The notes below the pieces were generated by a model. It made no database searches and was not told the DNA's origin. It saw nothing but the letters and a program-made list of their open reading frames with translations. From Shinella pollutisoli (GTDB lineage Bacteria; Pseudomonadota; Alphaproteobacteria; Rhizobiales; Rhizobiaceae): a stretch of DNA of 64,000 nt. Shown here in pieces: positions 28,404 through 36,260 of this stretch. Both the position numbers and the translations under genes were made by a program. Location of the stretch: positions 1 to 64,000 of the forward strand of contig NZ_JANFDG010000013.1 in assembly GCF_024609765.1 (NCBI RefSeq). The letters are read 5' to 3'. Numbering within the stretch: the stretch's first letter is position 1; each line of letters begins with the position of its first letter.

Positions 28404-28481
28404 GACCCCCACCGCTTGCGACCGGCCCCCGGGGCCGCGTGCGCCCGAGGCGGTTTGAGCAAACGATCGGAAACGCATCTC

Positions 28482-29435
28482 ATGCACAATTACCTCGATT
28501 TCGAAAAGCCCATCTCGGACCTCGAAGGCAAGATCCACGAGCTGAAGAAGCTCGCCGAGGACGATGAGAGCATCGATACGACGGACGAGATCGGCCGTCT
28601 GGAGGTCCGTGCCCGCGAGGCGATGGCCGACATCTATTCCAAGCTCACCCCCTGGCAGAAGACGCAGGTCGCGCGCCATCCGCAGCGGCCGCATTTCCTC
28701 GATTTCGCCGGAAGCCTGTTCGACGAGTTCACGCCGCTCGCCGGCGACCGCAAGTTCGCCGAGGACGAGGCGATCCAGGCCGGCCTCGGCCGCTTCCGCG
28801 GCGAGCCCGTCGCCATCATCGGCCAGGAGAAGGGCAACGACACGAAGTCGCGGCTGCGCCACAACTTCGGCAGCGCCCGGCCGGAAGGCTACCGCAAGGC
28901 GATCCGCATCATGGAGATGGCCGACCGCTTCGGCCTGCCGGTCGTCACCCTCATCGACACGGCCGGCGCCTATCCGGGCATCGGCGCGGAGGAACGCGGC
29001 CAGGCGGAGGCCATCGCCCGCTCCACCGAGATGTGTCTCAACGTCCGCGTGCCGATCGTCTCCGTCGTCATCGGCGAGGGCGGCTCGGGCGGCGCGATCG
29101 CCATCGCCACCGGCGACCGGGTCTACATGCTGGAGCACGCCATCTACAGCGTGATCTCGCCGGAAGGGGCGGCCTCCATCCTCTGGCGCGACTCCACCCG
29201 CGCCAAGGAGGCGGCGAGCAACATGAAGATCACGGCCGAGGACCTGAAGGCGCTCGGCGTCATCGACGGCATCATCCCCGAGCCGGTGGGCGGCGCGCAC
29301 CGCGATCCGGAAACGGTGATATCGCGCACCGGCGACGTGATCGCCGCGGCGCTGAAGGATCTTTCCGCCAAGCCCGGTGACCAGCTTCGCAAGGAGCGGC
29401 GCCAGCGCTACCTCAACATCGGCCGCCAGCTCTGA
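28482..29435 (+). CDS. accA: acetyl-CoA carboxylase carboxyltransferase subunit alpha
   Basis: A 317-residue subunit of the carboxyltransferase that makes malonyl-CoA for fatty acid synthesis. It begins [18 protein letters not shown], and [22 protein letters not shown] and [12 protein letters not shown] are characteristic. The C-terminus is RYLNIG. A small hairpin (GGGGCTTCCGCCCC, 29440-29453) lies just after the stop. Confidence 0.97.
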   Translation: MHNYLDFEKPISDLEGKIHELKKLAEDDESIDTTDEIGRLEVRAREAMADIYSKLTPWQKTQVARHPQRPHFLDFAGSLFDEFTPLAGDRKFAEDEAIQAGLGRFRGEPVAIIGQEKGNDTKSRLRHNFGSARPEGYRKAIRIMEMADRFGLPVVTLIDTAGAYPGIGAEERGQAEAIARSTEMCLNVRVPIVSVVIGEGGSGGAIAIATGDRVYMLEHAIYSVISPEGAASILWRDSTRAKEAASNMKITAEDLKALGVIDGIIPEPVGGAHRDPETVISRTGDVIAAALKDLSAKPGDQLRKERRQRYLNIGRQL

Positions 29436-29612
29436 GAACCGGGGCTTCCGCCCCATCTCGGCCACATTCCTCGTGTCTGAACGGGGCGGTCTTCCGACAG
29501 CCTCGCGAAAGAATTTCCGGTTAACGATTTATGAAGTATAAGCCGGGAGAATTGCGCGTCCGCCGGTCGGCGCGACGGTTTACGATCTGATGATTGTCAT
29601 GGGCTTTCCGTA

Positions 29613-30854
29613 ATGCGCCTGAGAGTTCTCGCTGCCGTATCGCTCCTCGCCGTGGCCGCCGCCGGCTGCACGAACGAGACGCTCGACACCGTCGACATCA
29701 AGTCGGTGAAGAACAAGGTCGAGTACCAGCTTTCCGGCAAGGTGCTCCAGAAGATGGCGTCGATGAACATCGACCGGCTCGCGCCGGTGATGGTCCGCAT
29801 CTTCAAGGAGGAGGGCACGCTGGAGGTCTGGAAGGCCGACCGCACCAACCGCTTCCAGATGGTCAAGAGCTACAAGATCTGCGCCTGGTCGGGCAAGCTC
29901 GGGCCGAAGCGCAAGGAGGGTGACCGCCAGGCGCCCGAGGGCTTCTATCCGCTCTCCCGCCACCATCTCAATCCGAATTCGAGCTATTATCTGGCGATCA
30001 ACACCGGCTTTCCGAACACCTACGACCGCGCCAACAACGCGAGCGGCAGCCATCTGATGATCCACGGCGCCTGCTCCTCGTCGGGCTGCTACTCGATGAC
30101 CGACGAGCAGATGGTCGAGATCTTCGCCTTTGCGCGCGACGCCTTCAAGGGCGGGCAGGAGACGATCCAGCTCCAGGCCTTCCCCTTCCGGATGACGGCG
30201 GAGAACATGGCGCGGCATCGCGACAATCCGAACATGGAATTCTGGAAGATGCTGAAGGTCGGCTACGATCACTTCGAGGTGACGAAGCGGCCGCCGGAGG
30301 TGAAGGTCTGCGAGCGGAAGTACGTCTTCAACCAGCAGTCGGAGAAGGCCTTGTCGCCGACGGCCGCCTGCCCGGCGATGACGACGCCGGCGGCGCTCGA
30401 GATGGCGCTCGCGAGCTACAACAAGTCCTACGAGACGGCCTACGCGACGGCGATGAAGAAATACGAGGGCACGGTCTGGCTCGAGCCGTCGGAAGCGCAG
30501 CGCAAGGCGATCGTCGCCGACCAGCGCAAGGGCCGCGAGCTCGCCTACGCCCCGACCGGAAGCTCGATCGACGCCGGCAAGCTGATGACGCTGCGTGAGA
30601 TCGAGGAGCAGAAGAAGCGCGCCGAGGAGGCCGAGCGCCGCAAGATCGAGGCGGAGGCCCGCGCCGTGCAGGAGGCCGAGGAGCGCAAGGCCCGCGAAGC
30701 CGAGGCGCTTGCCGCCGACGTCGCGGCGAAGAAGGCGGAAAAGGCGGCTGCCGGTGCCGCCGCGGCCTTGCCGGTGCCGGAGGAGAACCCGGGCGTGGAC
30801 GTCGCCGCGGAGATCCAGCCGAAGAAGCCCTTCTGGAAGTTCTGGCAGAAATGA
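29613..30854 (+). CDS. YafK/LdtF-type L,D-transpeptidase lipoprotein
   Basis: A 413-residue protein. It has a lipobox (AAAGC, about residue 19), a YkuD-type catalytic domain (about residues 70-190) with HGACSSSGCYSMTD, in which the cysteine is the nucleophile, and a C-terminal lysine/glutamate/alanine-rich coiled coil (about residues 325-385). Members of this subfamily (E. coli LdtF/YafK, DpaA) either form or cleave links between peptidoglycan and lipoproteins. It overlaps tusA by ATGA. Confidence 0.88.
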   Translation: MRLRVLAAVSLLAVAAAGCTNETLDTVDIKSVKNKVEYQLSGKVLQKMASMNIDRLAPVMVRIFKEEGTLEVWKADRTNRFQMVKSYKICAWSGKLGPKRKEGDRQAPEGFYPLSRHHLNPNSSYYLAINTGFPNTYDRANNASGSHLMIHGACSSSGCYSMTDEQMVEIFAFARDAFKGGQETIQLQAFPFRMTAENMARHRDNPNMEFWKMLKVGYDHFEVTKRPPEVKVCERKYVFNQQSEKALSPTAACPAMTTPAALEMALASYNKSYETAYATAMKKYEGTVWLEPSEAQRKAIVADQRKGRELAYAPTGSSIDAGKLMTLREIEEQKKRAEEAERRKIEAEARAVQEAEERKAREAEALAADVAAKKAEKAAAGAAAALPVPEENPGVDVAAEIQPKKPFWKFWQK

Positions 30855-31093
30855 CGGACGTTGCCGCCGCATCGGACGTCTATGACCTGCGCGGCCTGAA
30901 ATGCCCCCTGCCGGTGCTGCGCACGCGCAAGCGCCTCTCCGCCATGGCGGCCGGCGCCGCGCTCTGGGTCGAGACGACCGACCCGCTCGCCGTCATCGAC
31001 ATCCCCCATTTCTGCCGCGAGGACGGCCATGTGCTGGAGGCGAGCGAACGGCTCGCCGACGGGCACCGGTTCTTGATCCGCAAGGCCGGGTGA
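30851..31093 (+). CDS. TusA-family sulfurtransferase
   Basis: An 80-residue protein with the TusA motif LRGLKCPLPVLR, where the cysteine carries the persulfide, and a DIPHFC segment. TusA relays sulfur to tRNA thiolation or molybdenum cofactor pathways. It is translationally coupled to the transpeptidase gene. The true client is not shown by context. Confidence 0.92.
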   Translation: MTDVAAASDVYDLRGLKCPLPVLRTRKRLSAMAAGAALWVETTDPLAVIDIPHFCREDGHVLEASERLADGHRFLIRKAG

Positions 31094-31095
31094 GG

Positions 31096-31266
31096 CGGAC
31101 GGGGCTTTGCCCCTCGTCCGGCTGCCGCCACCTTCTCCCCGCAGGCGGGGAGAAGGGGATGGGGCGGGGTCTTCCTTCCTTCTCGGGCACAGGAAACCCG
31201 TGCCCCCAGCGCTCCCCGCCCCGCTTGCGGGGAGAGGATGCCGGCAGGCAGGTGAGGGGCAATATC
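31096..31266. repeat. RIME-like palindromic repeat pair
   Basis: The segment holds CCCCTCGTCCGGCTGCCGCC, CCTTCTCCCCGC with GCGGGGAGAAGG, a 45-base spacer, CTCCCCGC with CTTGCGGGGAGAGG, and GCCGGCAGGCAGGTGAGGGG. These are facing copies of the element seen at 54-181 and elsewhere. Confidence 0.75.
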
Positions 31267-31277
31267 CCGTACGTCTT

Positions 31278-32417
31278 CTAAAACTTGAACCCCGGGACCG
31301 CCAGCGGGTTGTCCTCCAGCGCCGCGCGGTCCGGGCGGTCGATCTTCGGCGTGCCGGTGAAGGCGTCGAAGAGGTCGCGCACGAAGGCCTCCGGCAGGTC
31401 GCGGGTGATCAGCACCATGCGCGTGCGCCGGTCGGACGGGTCCGGCCAGGCGGCAAGCCGTTCCGGCGGGTGGAACACGCTCTGCACGCCGTGCAGCACG
31501 ACGGGCCGCTCGGGATTGGTCGAGAGCTGGACGATCGCCTTCATGCGCAGGAGCTTCTCGCCATGAGCCGAGCGCAGCAGGTCGACGAACATGTCGAGCG
31601 CCATCGGATCGATCGGGCGATCGTGGACGATGGAGAAGGAACGGATCGTCGCGTCGTGGCGCGTCACGTCGTGGGCGTGCTGATGGTGGTGATGGTCGTG
31701 CCCGTGCCCATGCTCGTGGTGATGATGGTGGTGGTGACCGTCGCCATGGGCCTCCTCGTGCAGCCAGCGGCGCACGTCCGGGCTCTTCGTCTCCGGATCG
31801 TAGAGGCCGTTGACGAGAAGGTCGGGCGTGATCGGCGCCTCGGCGTCCGTGACGGCGGCGCGCGGGTTGAGCGCGGCGATCTCGCCTCGCACGGCGGCGA
31901 CGGTGCCGGCGTCGGCAAGCGTCGTCTTGGTCAGCACGATGCGGTCGGCGACGGCGGCCTGCTTCACCGCCTCGGCATGGCTGGCGAGCGTCGAAAGCCC
32001 GTTGACGGCGTCGACCACCGTCACCACGCCGTCGAGGGCGAAGGACTGGGCGATGACGGGATTGCCCATGATCGCCTGCAGCACCGGCGCGGGATCGGCA
32101 AGCCCGGTCGTCTCGATGACGACTCGCTTCAGCGACCGGATGCGGCCCGTCTGCAGGCGGTCCATCAGGTCGGCGAGCGTGTCGACCAGCTCGCCGCGCA
32201 CGGTGCAGCAGAGGCATCCGTCGGAAAGCTCGATGATGCCGTCGCCCGAGCGCTCGACCAGCAGGTGGTCGATGCCGACCTCGCCGAACTCGTTGACGAT
32301 GACGGCGGTGTCGGAAAGCGACGGCTCCTTGAGAAGACGGTTCAGGAGCGTCGTCTTGCCCGCGCCGAGGAAGCCGGTCACGACGGAGACCGGTACGCGC
32401 TGTTCGGCCGAGATCAT
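31278..32417 (-). CDS. CobW/COG0523 family GTPase
   Basis: A 379-residue G3E P-loop GTPase. Walker A is VTGFLGAGKTT (about residues 13-23), the metal-binding CXCC motif is GCLCCTVRG, and the NKxD-type motif is LTKT, a variant. A histidine-rich run (HHHHHHHEHGHGHDHHHHQH region, residues about 225-250) precedes the CobW C-terminal domain. COG0523 proteins act as zinc or cobalt metallochaperones. The family is broad; the metal is not fixed by sequence and no Zur box is obvious next to the start. Confidence 0.88.
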   Translation of the reverse strand: MISAEQRVPVSVVTGFLGAGKTTLLNRLLKEPSLSDTAVIVNEFGEVGIDHLLVERSGDGIIELSDGCLCCTVRGELVDTLADLMDRLQTGRIRSLKRVVIETTGLADPAPVLQAIMGNPVIAQSFALDGVVTVVDAVNGLSTLASHAEAVKQAAVADRIVLTKTTLADAGTVAAVRGEIAALNPRAAVTDAEAPITPDLLVNGLYDPETKSPDVRRWLHEEAHGDGHHHHHHHEHGHGHDHHHHQHAHDVTRHDATIRSFSIVHDRPIDPMALDMFVDLLRSAHGEKLLRMKAIVQLSTNPERPVVLHGVQSVFHPPERLAAWPDPSDRRTRMVLITRDLPEAFVRDLFDAFTGTPKIDRPDRAALEDNPLAVPGFKF

Positions 32418-32428
32418 GGGGACTCCTG

Positions 32429-33541
32429 TCAGAAGACGGGGCGCGGGATCGGGACCGGCACGTTGGCGATGTCGCCCATGCCGGCGGCGACCGCCTTGCC
32501 GCCCGCCGCCGTCTTCGGCTCGTCGCCGCCGATCAGGCCGGCGAAGACGAGCTTCAGCGGCCGGTTCAGCTCGTGGATGTGCGGCGAGGTGAGCTTCTGC
32601 CGGCCCGCCTCGTCGCGGCCCTCGCTGCGCACCTTGGCGGCGTGCTTCGAGCAGATCTCCTTCGAGACGTCGGCGACCATGTCGCGCGTCTCGCCGTAGG
32701 GGCGGAGCTGGCCGAGGGTGGGCGCGTTGCCGGCATTCATCGTCAGGCCGCGCTGGAGCATGTCGGCGGAGATGTCCGCCCGCGCCCCGAGGCTGTCGGA
32801 GCCGAGCACGACGGAGACGACGCTGCGGCCGCCCCGGGTGGCCGAGGAGACCTGGTTGAAGCCGGATGCGCAGATGAAGCCGGTCTTCATGCCGTCTGCG
32901 CCGTCGAAGCGGCCGATCAGCATGTTGTAGTTCGGATACTGCTTCTTGCCGGTGGTGAAGCCTTCAAGCGCGAAATAGCCGGCATATTGCGGGAACTCGC
33001 GCTTCAGCGTCACGGCGAGCACGGCGAGGTCGCGCGCCGTCGTGTACTGGCCCTTGCCGGGCAGGCCGTTCGGATTGATGAAGCGGGACGAGCTCATGCC
33101 GATCCGCTGCGCCTCGGCGTTCATGCGGTCGACGAAGGCCTGCTCGGAGCCGGCGACCGATTCGGCGATGGCGACGGAGACGTCGTTGGCCGATTTCACC
33201 AGGATGATCTTCAGCGCGCTGTCGAGCGTCATCTTCTGGCCGGGCTTGAAATACATCTTGCTCGGCGGCTCGGCGGCGGCGTGCTTGCTCATGACGACCG
33301 GGCTTTCCAGCGTCAGCTCGCCCGCCTTGATGGCGCGGAACACGGTATAGGCCGTCATCAGCTTGGTGAGCGAGGCGGGATACCACTTCTGGAACGCGTC
33401 CTCGTGGTCGAGGACCTTCAGCGTGTTCACGTCGACCAGCATGCGGGGGCCGGCGGCGGCGCCGGTGGCCAGGAGGGAAGCCATCGCCAGAAGCGCCGGG
33501 CCAAGGAGCCGTCCGCGCCGGCGCGTCGTTCGTCCAGTCAT
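32429..33541 (-). CDS. dacC: D-alanyl-D-alanine carboxypeptidase (penicillin-binding protein 5/6 type)
   Basis: A 370-residue secreted peptidase S11. A signal peptide ends near ATGAAAG (about residue 31). The three active-site motifs are SLTK, SAND and KTG (in MKTGFICASG). DD-carboxypeptidases trim the terminal D-alanine of peptidoglycan. The start at 33541 (MTGRTTRRR) is followed by the basic n-region and hydrophobic core. The exact dac gene symbol is uncertain. It is upstream of the CobW gene on the same strand. Confidence 0.9.
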   Translation of the reverse strand: MTGRTTRRRGRLLGPALLAMASLLATGAAAGPRMLVDVNTLKVLDHEDAFQKWYPASLTKLMTAYTVFRAIKAGELTLESPVVMSKHAAAEPPSKMYFKPGQKMTLDSALKIILVKSANDVSVAIAESVAGSEQAFVDRMNAEAQRIGMSSSRFINPNGLPGKGQYTTARDLAVLAVTLKREFPQYAGYFALEGFTTGKKQYPNYNMLIGRFDGADGMKTGFICASGFNQVSSATRGGRSVVSVVLGSDSLGARADISADMLQRGLTMNAGNAPTLGQLRPYGETRDMVADVSKEICSKHAAKVRSEGRDEAGRQKLTSPHIHELNRPLKLVFAGLIGGDEPKTAAGGKAVAAGMGDIANVPVPIPRPVF

Positions 33542-33667
33542 CTCGTTTCCTCGAAATCGGGAGTTGTTTCCAACCGTCGCCCTATTTAACCTATGTGGCA
33601 CCGCGATGGCAAAGCCAACGAAAGACGTTCGCCGGTTTCCGGCGCAAAACACCGACAGGAACATTGC

Positions 33668-34828
33668 ATGCCCATATTGAACCGCGCCGCCGAGATGCAG
33701 GACGAGATCGCCGGCTGGCGCCGGGAACTGCACCGGCAGCCGGAACTGCTCTTCGCCGTCGAGAAGACGGCGGCCTTCGTGGCGGAGAAGCTGCGGGCCT
33801 TCGGCGTCGAGGAGGTGGTGACGGGCATCGGCCGCACCGGCGTCGTCGGCCTCATCCGCGGCAGGGCCGAGGGGCGCACCATCGGGCTTCGCGCCGACAT
33901 GGACGCGCTGCCGATCGAGGAGGCGAGCGGCAAGCCCTGGGCCTCGACCGTCCGGGGCAAGATGCACGCCTGCGGCCACGACGGCCACACGGCGATGCTG
34001 CTGGGGGCTGCGAAATATCTCTGCGAGACGCGCAATTTCGCAGGCCAAGTCGCCGTGATCTTCCAGCCGGCGGAGGAAGGCGGCGGCGGCGGCAACGAGA
34101 TGGTGAAGGACGGCATGATGGAGCGCTTCGGCATCGCCGAGGTCTACGGCATGCACAACCTGCCGGGCATGCCGGTCGGCGCCTTCGGCACGCGGGCGGG
34201 CGCGATCATGGCCGCGACCGACGAGTTCGTGATCGCCGTCAAGGGCCGCGGCGGCCATGCGGCGCTGCCGCACCGGACGGTGGACCCGATCGTCATCGGC
34301 GCGCAGGTCGTGACGGCCCTGCAGACCATCGTCTCGCGCGTTGCCGACCCGATCGCCTCGCTCGTCGTCTCCGTCACCAAGTTCAATGCCGGCTTCGCCC
34401 ACAACGTCATTCCCGAGGAGGCGCAGCTCGCCGGCACGGTACGCACGCTCAGCCCGGCGATGCGCGACGAGGCGGAGGCGCGCATCCGCCAGATCTGCGC
34501 CGGCATCGCGGCGGCGAACGGCGCGGAGATCGCCGTTTCCTATCACCGCAACTATCCGGTGACGGTCAACCATGCCGAGGAGACGGGCCACGTCGTCGCC
34601 GTCGCGCGCGAGATCGCCGGCGAGGCGGCGGTCGAGCCGGCGCTGGCGCCGATGATGGGGGGCGAGGATTTCTCCTACATGCTGCTGTCGCGGCCCGGCG
34701 CCTTCGTCTTCATCGGCAACGGCGACACCGCCGGGCTGCACCATCCGGCCTACGACTTCAACGACGACGCCATCCCGCACGGGGTGACCTACTGGGTCAA
34801 GCTCGCCGAGAGCCGGCTCTCGGCATAA
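33668..34828 (+). CDS. M20 family amidohydrolase (hippurate hydrolase-like)
   Basis: A 386-residue metallopeptidase-fold amidohydrolase. LRADMDALPI, MHACGHDGHTAML and FQPAEEGGGGG are the metal-binding and catalytic motifs of the M20D group; YGMHNLPGMPVG and GGEDFSYML complete it. These enzymes deacylate N-acyl amino acids such as hippurate or N-acetyl amino acids. Substrate is not determined. It is divergent from the carboxypeptidase gene. Confidence 0.9.
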   Translation: MPILNRAAEMQDEIAGWRRELHRQPELLFAVEKTAAFVAEKLRAFGVEEVVTGIGRTGVVGLIRGRAEGRTIGLRADMDALPIEEASGKPWASTVRGKMHACGHDGHTAMLLGAAKYLCETRNFAGQVAVIFQPAEEGGGGGNEMVKDGMMERFGIAEVYGMHNLPGMPVGAFGTRAGAIMAATDEFVIAVKGRGGHAALPHRTVDPIVIGAQVVTALQTIVSRVADPIASLVVSVTKFNAGFAHNVIPEEAQLAGTVRTLSPAMRDEAEARIRQICAGIAAANGAEIAVSYHRNYPVTVNHAEETGHVVAVAREIAGEAAVEPALAPMMGGEDFSYMLLSRPGAFVFIGNGDTAGLHHPAYDFNDDAIPHGVTYWVKLAESRLSA

Positions 34829-34862
34829 AAAGCGCCCGGCTGCAGGGACGGTCAGCCGGGCG
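34827..34862 (-). terminator. intrinsic terminator of the small secreted protein gene
   Basis: Reading on the minus strand, CGCCCGGCTG, a 10-base loop and CAGCCGGGCG form a perfect 10-pair stem followed by CTTTTTATG. It ends the minus-strand gene at 34894. It lies directly against the stop of the plus-strand M20 gene. Confidence 0.8.
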
Positions 34863-34893
34863 AGGCGGGGAGGATCGAGGGGACGGGCAGGCG

Positions 34894-35124
34894 TCAATCG
34901 CAGATGCGGACGCGCTTGACGACCAGGTTGCCCCACTTGTCGTAGCGCTTGATCTTCTTCCAGAAGCAGTGGTGGCCGTAGTCCTCGTAGACGGAGACGT
35001 AGCCGCCGTGGCCCCAGCCATGGCCGAAGCCGAAGCCGATGGACAGGCCGCCGGCCTGCGACGGGGCGGCGAAGGACAGCGCCGCGAGCGCGGCGACGGC
35101 GGCGGAAAGAACGATTCTGCGCAT
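34894..35124 (-). CDS. small secreted glycine/histidine-containing protein
   Basis: A 76-residue protein with a signal peptide ending at SQAGG (about residue 24) and a short mature part, SIGFGFGHGWGHGGY followed by HHCFWKKIKRYDKWGN. It matches no family that I recognise; similar short periplasmic proteins occur in rhizobia. GGAG lies before the ATG, and a terminator lies 30 bases downstream. The palindrome at 35148-35167 is upstream. Confidence 0.7.
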   Translation of the reverse strand: MRRIVLSAAVAALAALSFAAPSQAGGLSIGFGFGHGWGHGGYVSVYEDYGHHCFWKKIKRYDKWGNLVVKRVRICD

Positions 35125-35147
35125 GGGAACTCTCCTGTGGTCCGGCG

Positions 35148-35167
35148 GGATGGAACCATTTCCATCC
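35148..35167. promoter_or_regulatory. inverted repeat upstream of the small secreted protein
   Basis: GGATGGAA, CCAT, TTCCATCC is a perfect 8-base inverted repeat with a 4-base centre, about 24-43 bases before the start codon of the minus-strand gene. It could be an operator. No clear -35/-10 pair is visible near it. Confidence 0.35.
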
Positions 35168-35282
35168 GATGACCCACTTTCCCACGGCCGCCGGCCTTCC
35201 GCTGTTTCGCACGGAACAGGCCCGCGACGGCCGCAAAATCGCTTGGCTTCCAGGACGAGCTTTTGTATGGGTTCTGGTCAGT

Positions 35283-35359
35283 GGTCCCGTAGCTCAGCAG
35301 GATAGAGCACCAGATTCCTAATCTGGGGGTCCCGCGTTCGAATCGCGGCGGGATCACCA
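35283..35359 (+). tRNA. tRNA-Arg (anticodon CCU)
   Basis: The 77-base cloverleaf is complete. The acceptor stem is GGTCCCG with CGGGATC, the D arm GCTC/GAGC, the anticodon stem CCAGA/TCTGG with loop TTCCTAA (anticodon CCT), and the T arm CCGCG/CGCGG with TTCGAAT. CCA is encoded at the 3' end. Phage genes begin within about 200 bases of the 3' end, so this tRNA is the likely integration site of the prophage. Confidence 0.95.
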
Positions 35360-35470
35360 ATAAAATCAATAAGTTAAGCCGCTGAAATCCCCGACTTTCA
35401 TGTGCCATCGCTTGCCGAATTTTACCAATATTTACAGTGCTTCCGCGAGTTAGCGGGGATTCCATGGCGC
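35340..35470. other. probable left prophage attachment region (attL)
   Basis: The 3' end of the tRNA-Arg gene is a common target of phage integrases. From about 35,360 rightward the sequence becomes less GC-rich and holds no chromosomal gene. A second copy of the tRNA 3' end, needed to define the core, is not in the window, and no integrase is seen. The boundary is therefore an inference. Confidence 0.45.
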
Positions 35471-35486
35471 AAAATTGGCGCAAAAT
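35465..35486. repeat. two tandem copies of TGGCGCAAAAT
   Basis: TGGCGCAAAAT at 35465-35475 is followed at once by an identical copy at 35476-35486. Short direct repeats near an attachment site can be integrase arm-binding sites; that role is an inference. Confidence 0.4.
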
Positions 35487-35515
35487 GGCTCGCGGCGTCA
35501 TGGGATATTGGGGAG

Positions 35516-35547
35516 CGGAACTAGCTTGTTCCGGGATAGCGGAACAA
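35516..35547. promoter_or_regulatory. three alternating half-sites CGGAAC/GTTCCG at 12-base spacing
   Basis: CGGAAC (35516-35521), GTTCCG (35528-35533) and CGGAAC (35540-35545) alternate in direction with 6-base spacers. The right pair extends to a perfect 8-base inverted repeat, TTGTTCCG-GGATAG-CGGAACAA (35526-35547). It lies between the tRNA and the first phage stop codon. It may be an operator, an integrase or excisionase site, or a weak terminator for the minus-strand lysis genes (no T run). Confidence 0.45.
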
Positions 35548-35552
35548 TGGAA

Positions 35553-35891
35553 TCAGCCGCCCGACTTGATCCAGCGCATCGCGATCAGCATCAGCGCATC
35601 GCTGATCCACATCGCGCAGGCGCCGATCAGAAACCCCACCGTGCCGATCGTGACGGCCGGGTCCTCGGGGAGCGGTAGCGCGGTCTTGTAGAGTGCGTGC
35701 ACCGCGAACGACGTCAGATAGCCGGCGGCGATGGCGCCGCAGATGGGGGAGACGATGCGCTCCCGCAGGGTATGCCTGCGGGAGGAAAGAGCGCGTAGGA
35801 CACCGCCCGCGCCGCCCGCGACGAGCACCGAGCCGTTGAGCCCGAGCGCGTCGAGCGTGCTCTGGATGATGGTGGCGAGTTCGAGCTTCAT
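35553..35891 (-). CDS. small phage membrane protein, holin candidate
   Basis: A 112-residue protein with a short N-terminal amphipathic part, a glycine/alanine-rich first hydrophobic region (VLVAGGAGGVL), a second helix (GAIAAGYLTSFAVHALY) and a third (VTIGTVGFLIGACAMW) before the basic end MRWIKSGG. This is the shape of a small holin. It is last in a minus-strand cassette after the endolysin. GAGG precedes the ATG. No specific family is recognised. Confidence 0.65.
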   Translation of the reverse strand: MKLELATIIQSTLDALGLNGSVLVAGGAGGVLRALSSRRHTLRERIVSPICGAIAAGYLTSFAVHALYKTALPLPEDPAVTIGTVGFLIGACAMWISDALMLIAMRWIKSGG

Positions 35892-35940
35892 TGTACCTCG
35901 TCCTCAGCGGGGGTGATCGGATGGAGCGCGGCCAATGCCT

Positions 35941-36237
35941 CTACGCCCCCGCCCTGTCGATTTCGTCCTGGATGCGCCGCAACGTTTCCTTGTCCACGAC
36001 CGGCGGCTGAACCTTGGCGAGGCCGGAGATCCCGTCGCGCAGGACGTTGATCGCGCCTTTCAGGACCGCCATGGCGGTGATGGCGACGCTGGCCCACGTG
36101 GGGCTGAGCCAGGACTGCGAGCATTCGAGCGCACCGGTGACGATGGTGGTGCACCCCGTGGCCAGCATCACGGTGGTCACGAGCCCGACGAGGGCGATGA
36201 GGACATTGAGGAGGTTGTGCACAAGGTTCGTGTTCAT
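35941..36237 (-). CDS. small phage membrane protein, second holin-like
   Basis: A 98-residue protein with two hydrophobic segments (NLLNVLIALVGLVTTVML, and TWASVAITAMAVLKGAI) and a charged C-terminal tail DKETLRRIQDEIDRAGA. Start MNTNLVHNL at 36237 lies 24 bases after the endolysin stop. Together with the neighbour at 35553-35891 it forms a lysis cassette. Either could be the holin and the other an antiholin or a pinholin. Confidence 0.65.
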   Translation of the reverse strand: MNTNLVHNLLNVLIALVGLVTTVMLATGCTTIVTGALECSQSWLSPTWASVAITAMAVLKGAINVLRDGISGLAKVQPPVVDKETLRRIQDEIDRAGA

Positions 36238-36260
36238 CGGGATTTCCTTTCGTCTGGGGA

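Noticed and set aside
29510-29560. Promoter TTTCCG-N17-TATAAG before the L,D-transpeptidase
   Set aside because: The -35 match is poor and other registers are equally possible, so it was not listed.
31670-31752. Short tandem repeats of GTG/ATG triplets as a microsatellite or CRISPR-like array
   Set aside because: They are the histidine codons of the CobW protein; no spaced repeats of 25-40 bases occur anywhere in the window.
35437-35691. 84-codon plus-strand frame next to the tRNA
   Set aside because: Half of it is antisense to the holin candidate, and its start lies in the repeat zone; no family likeness to an integrase end.
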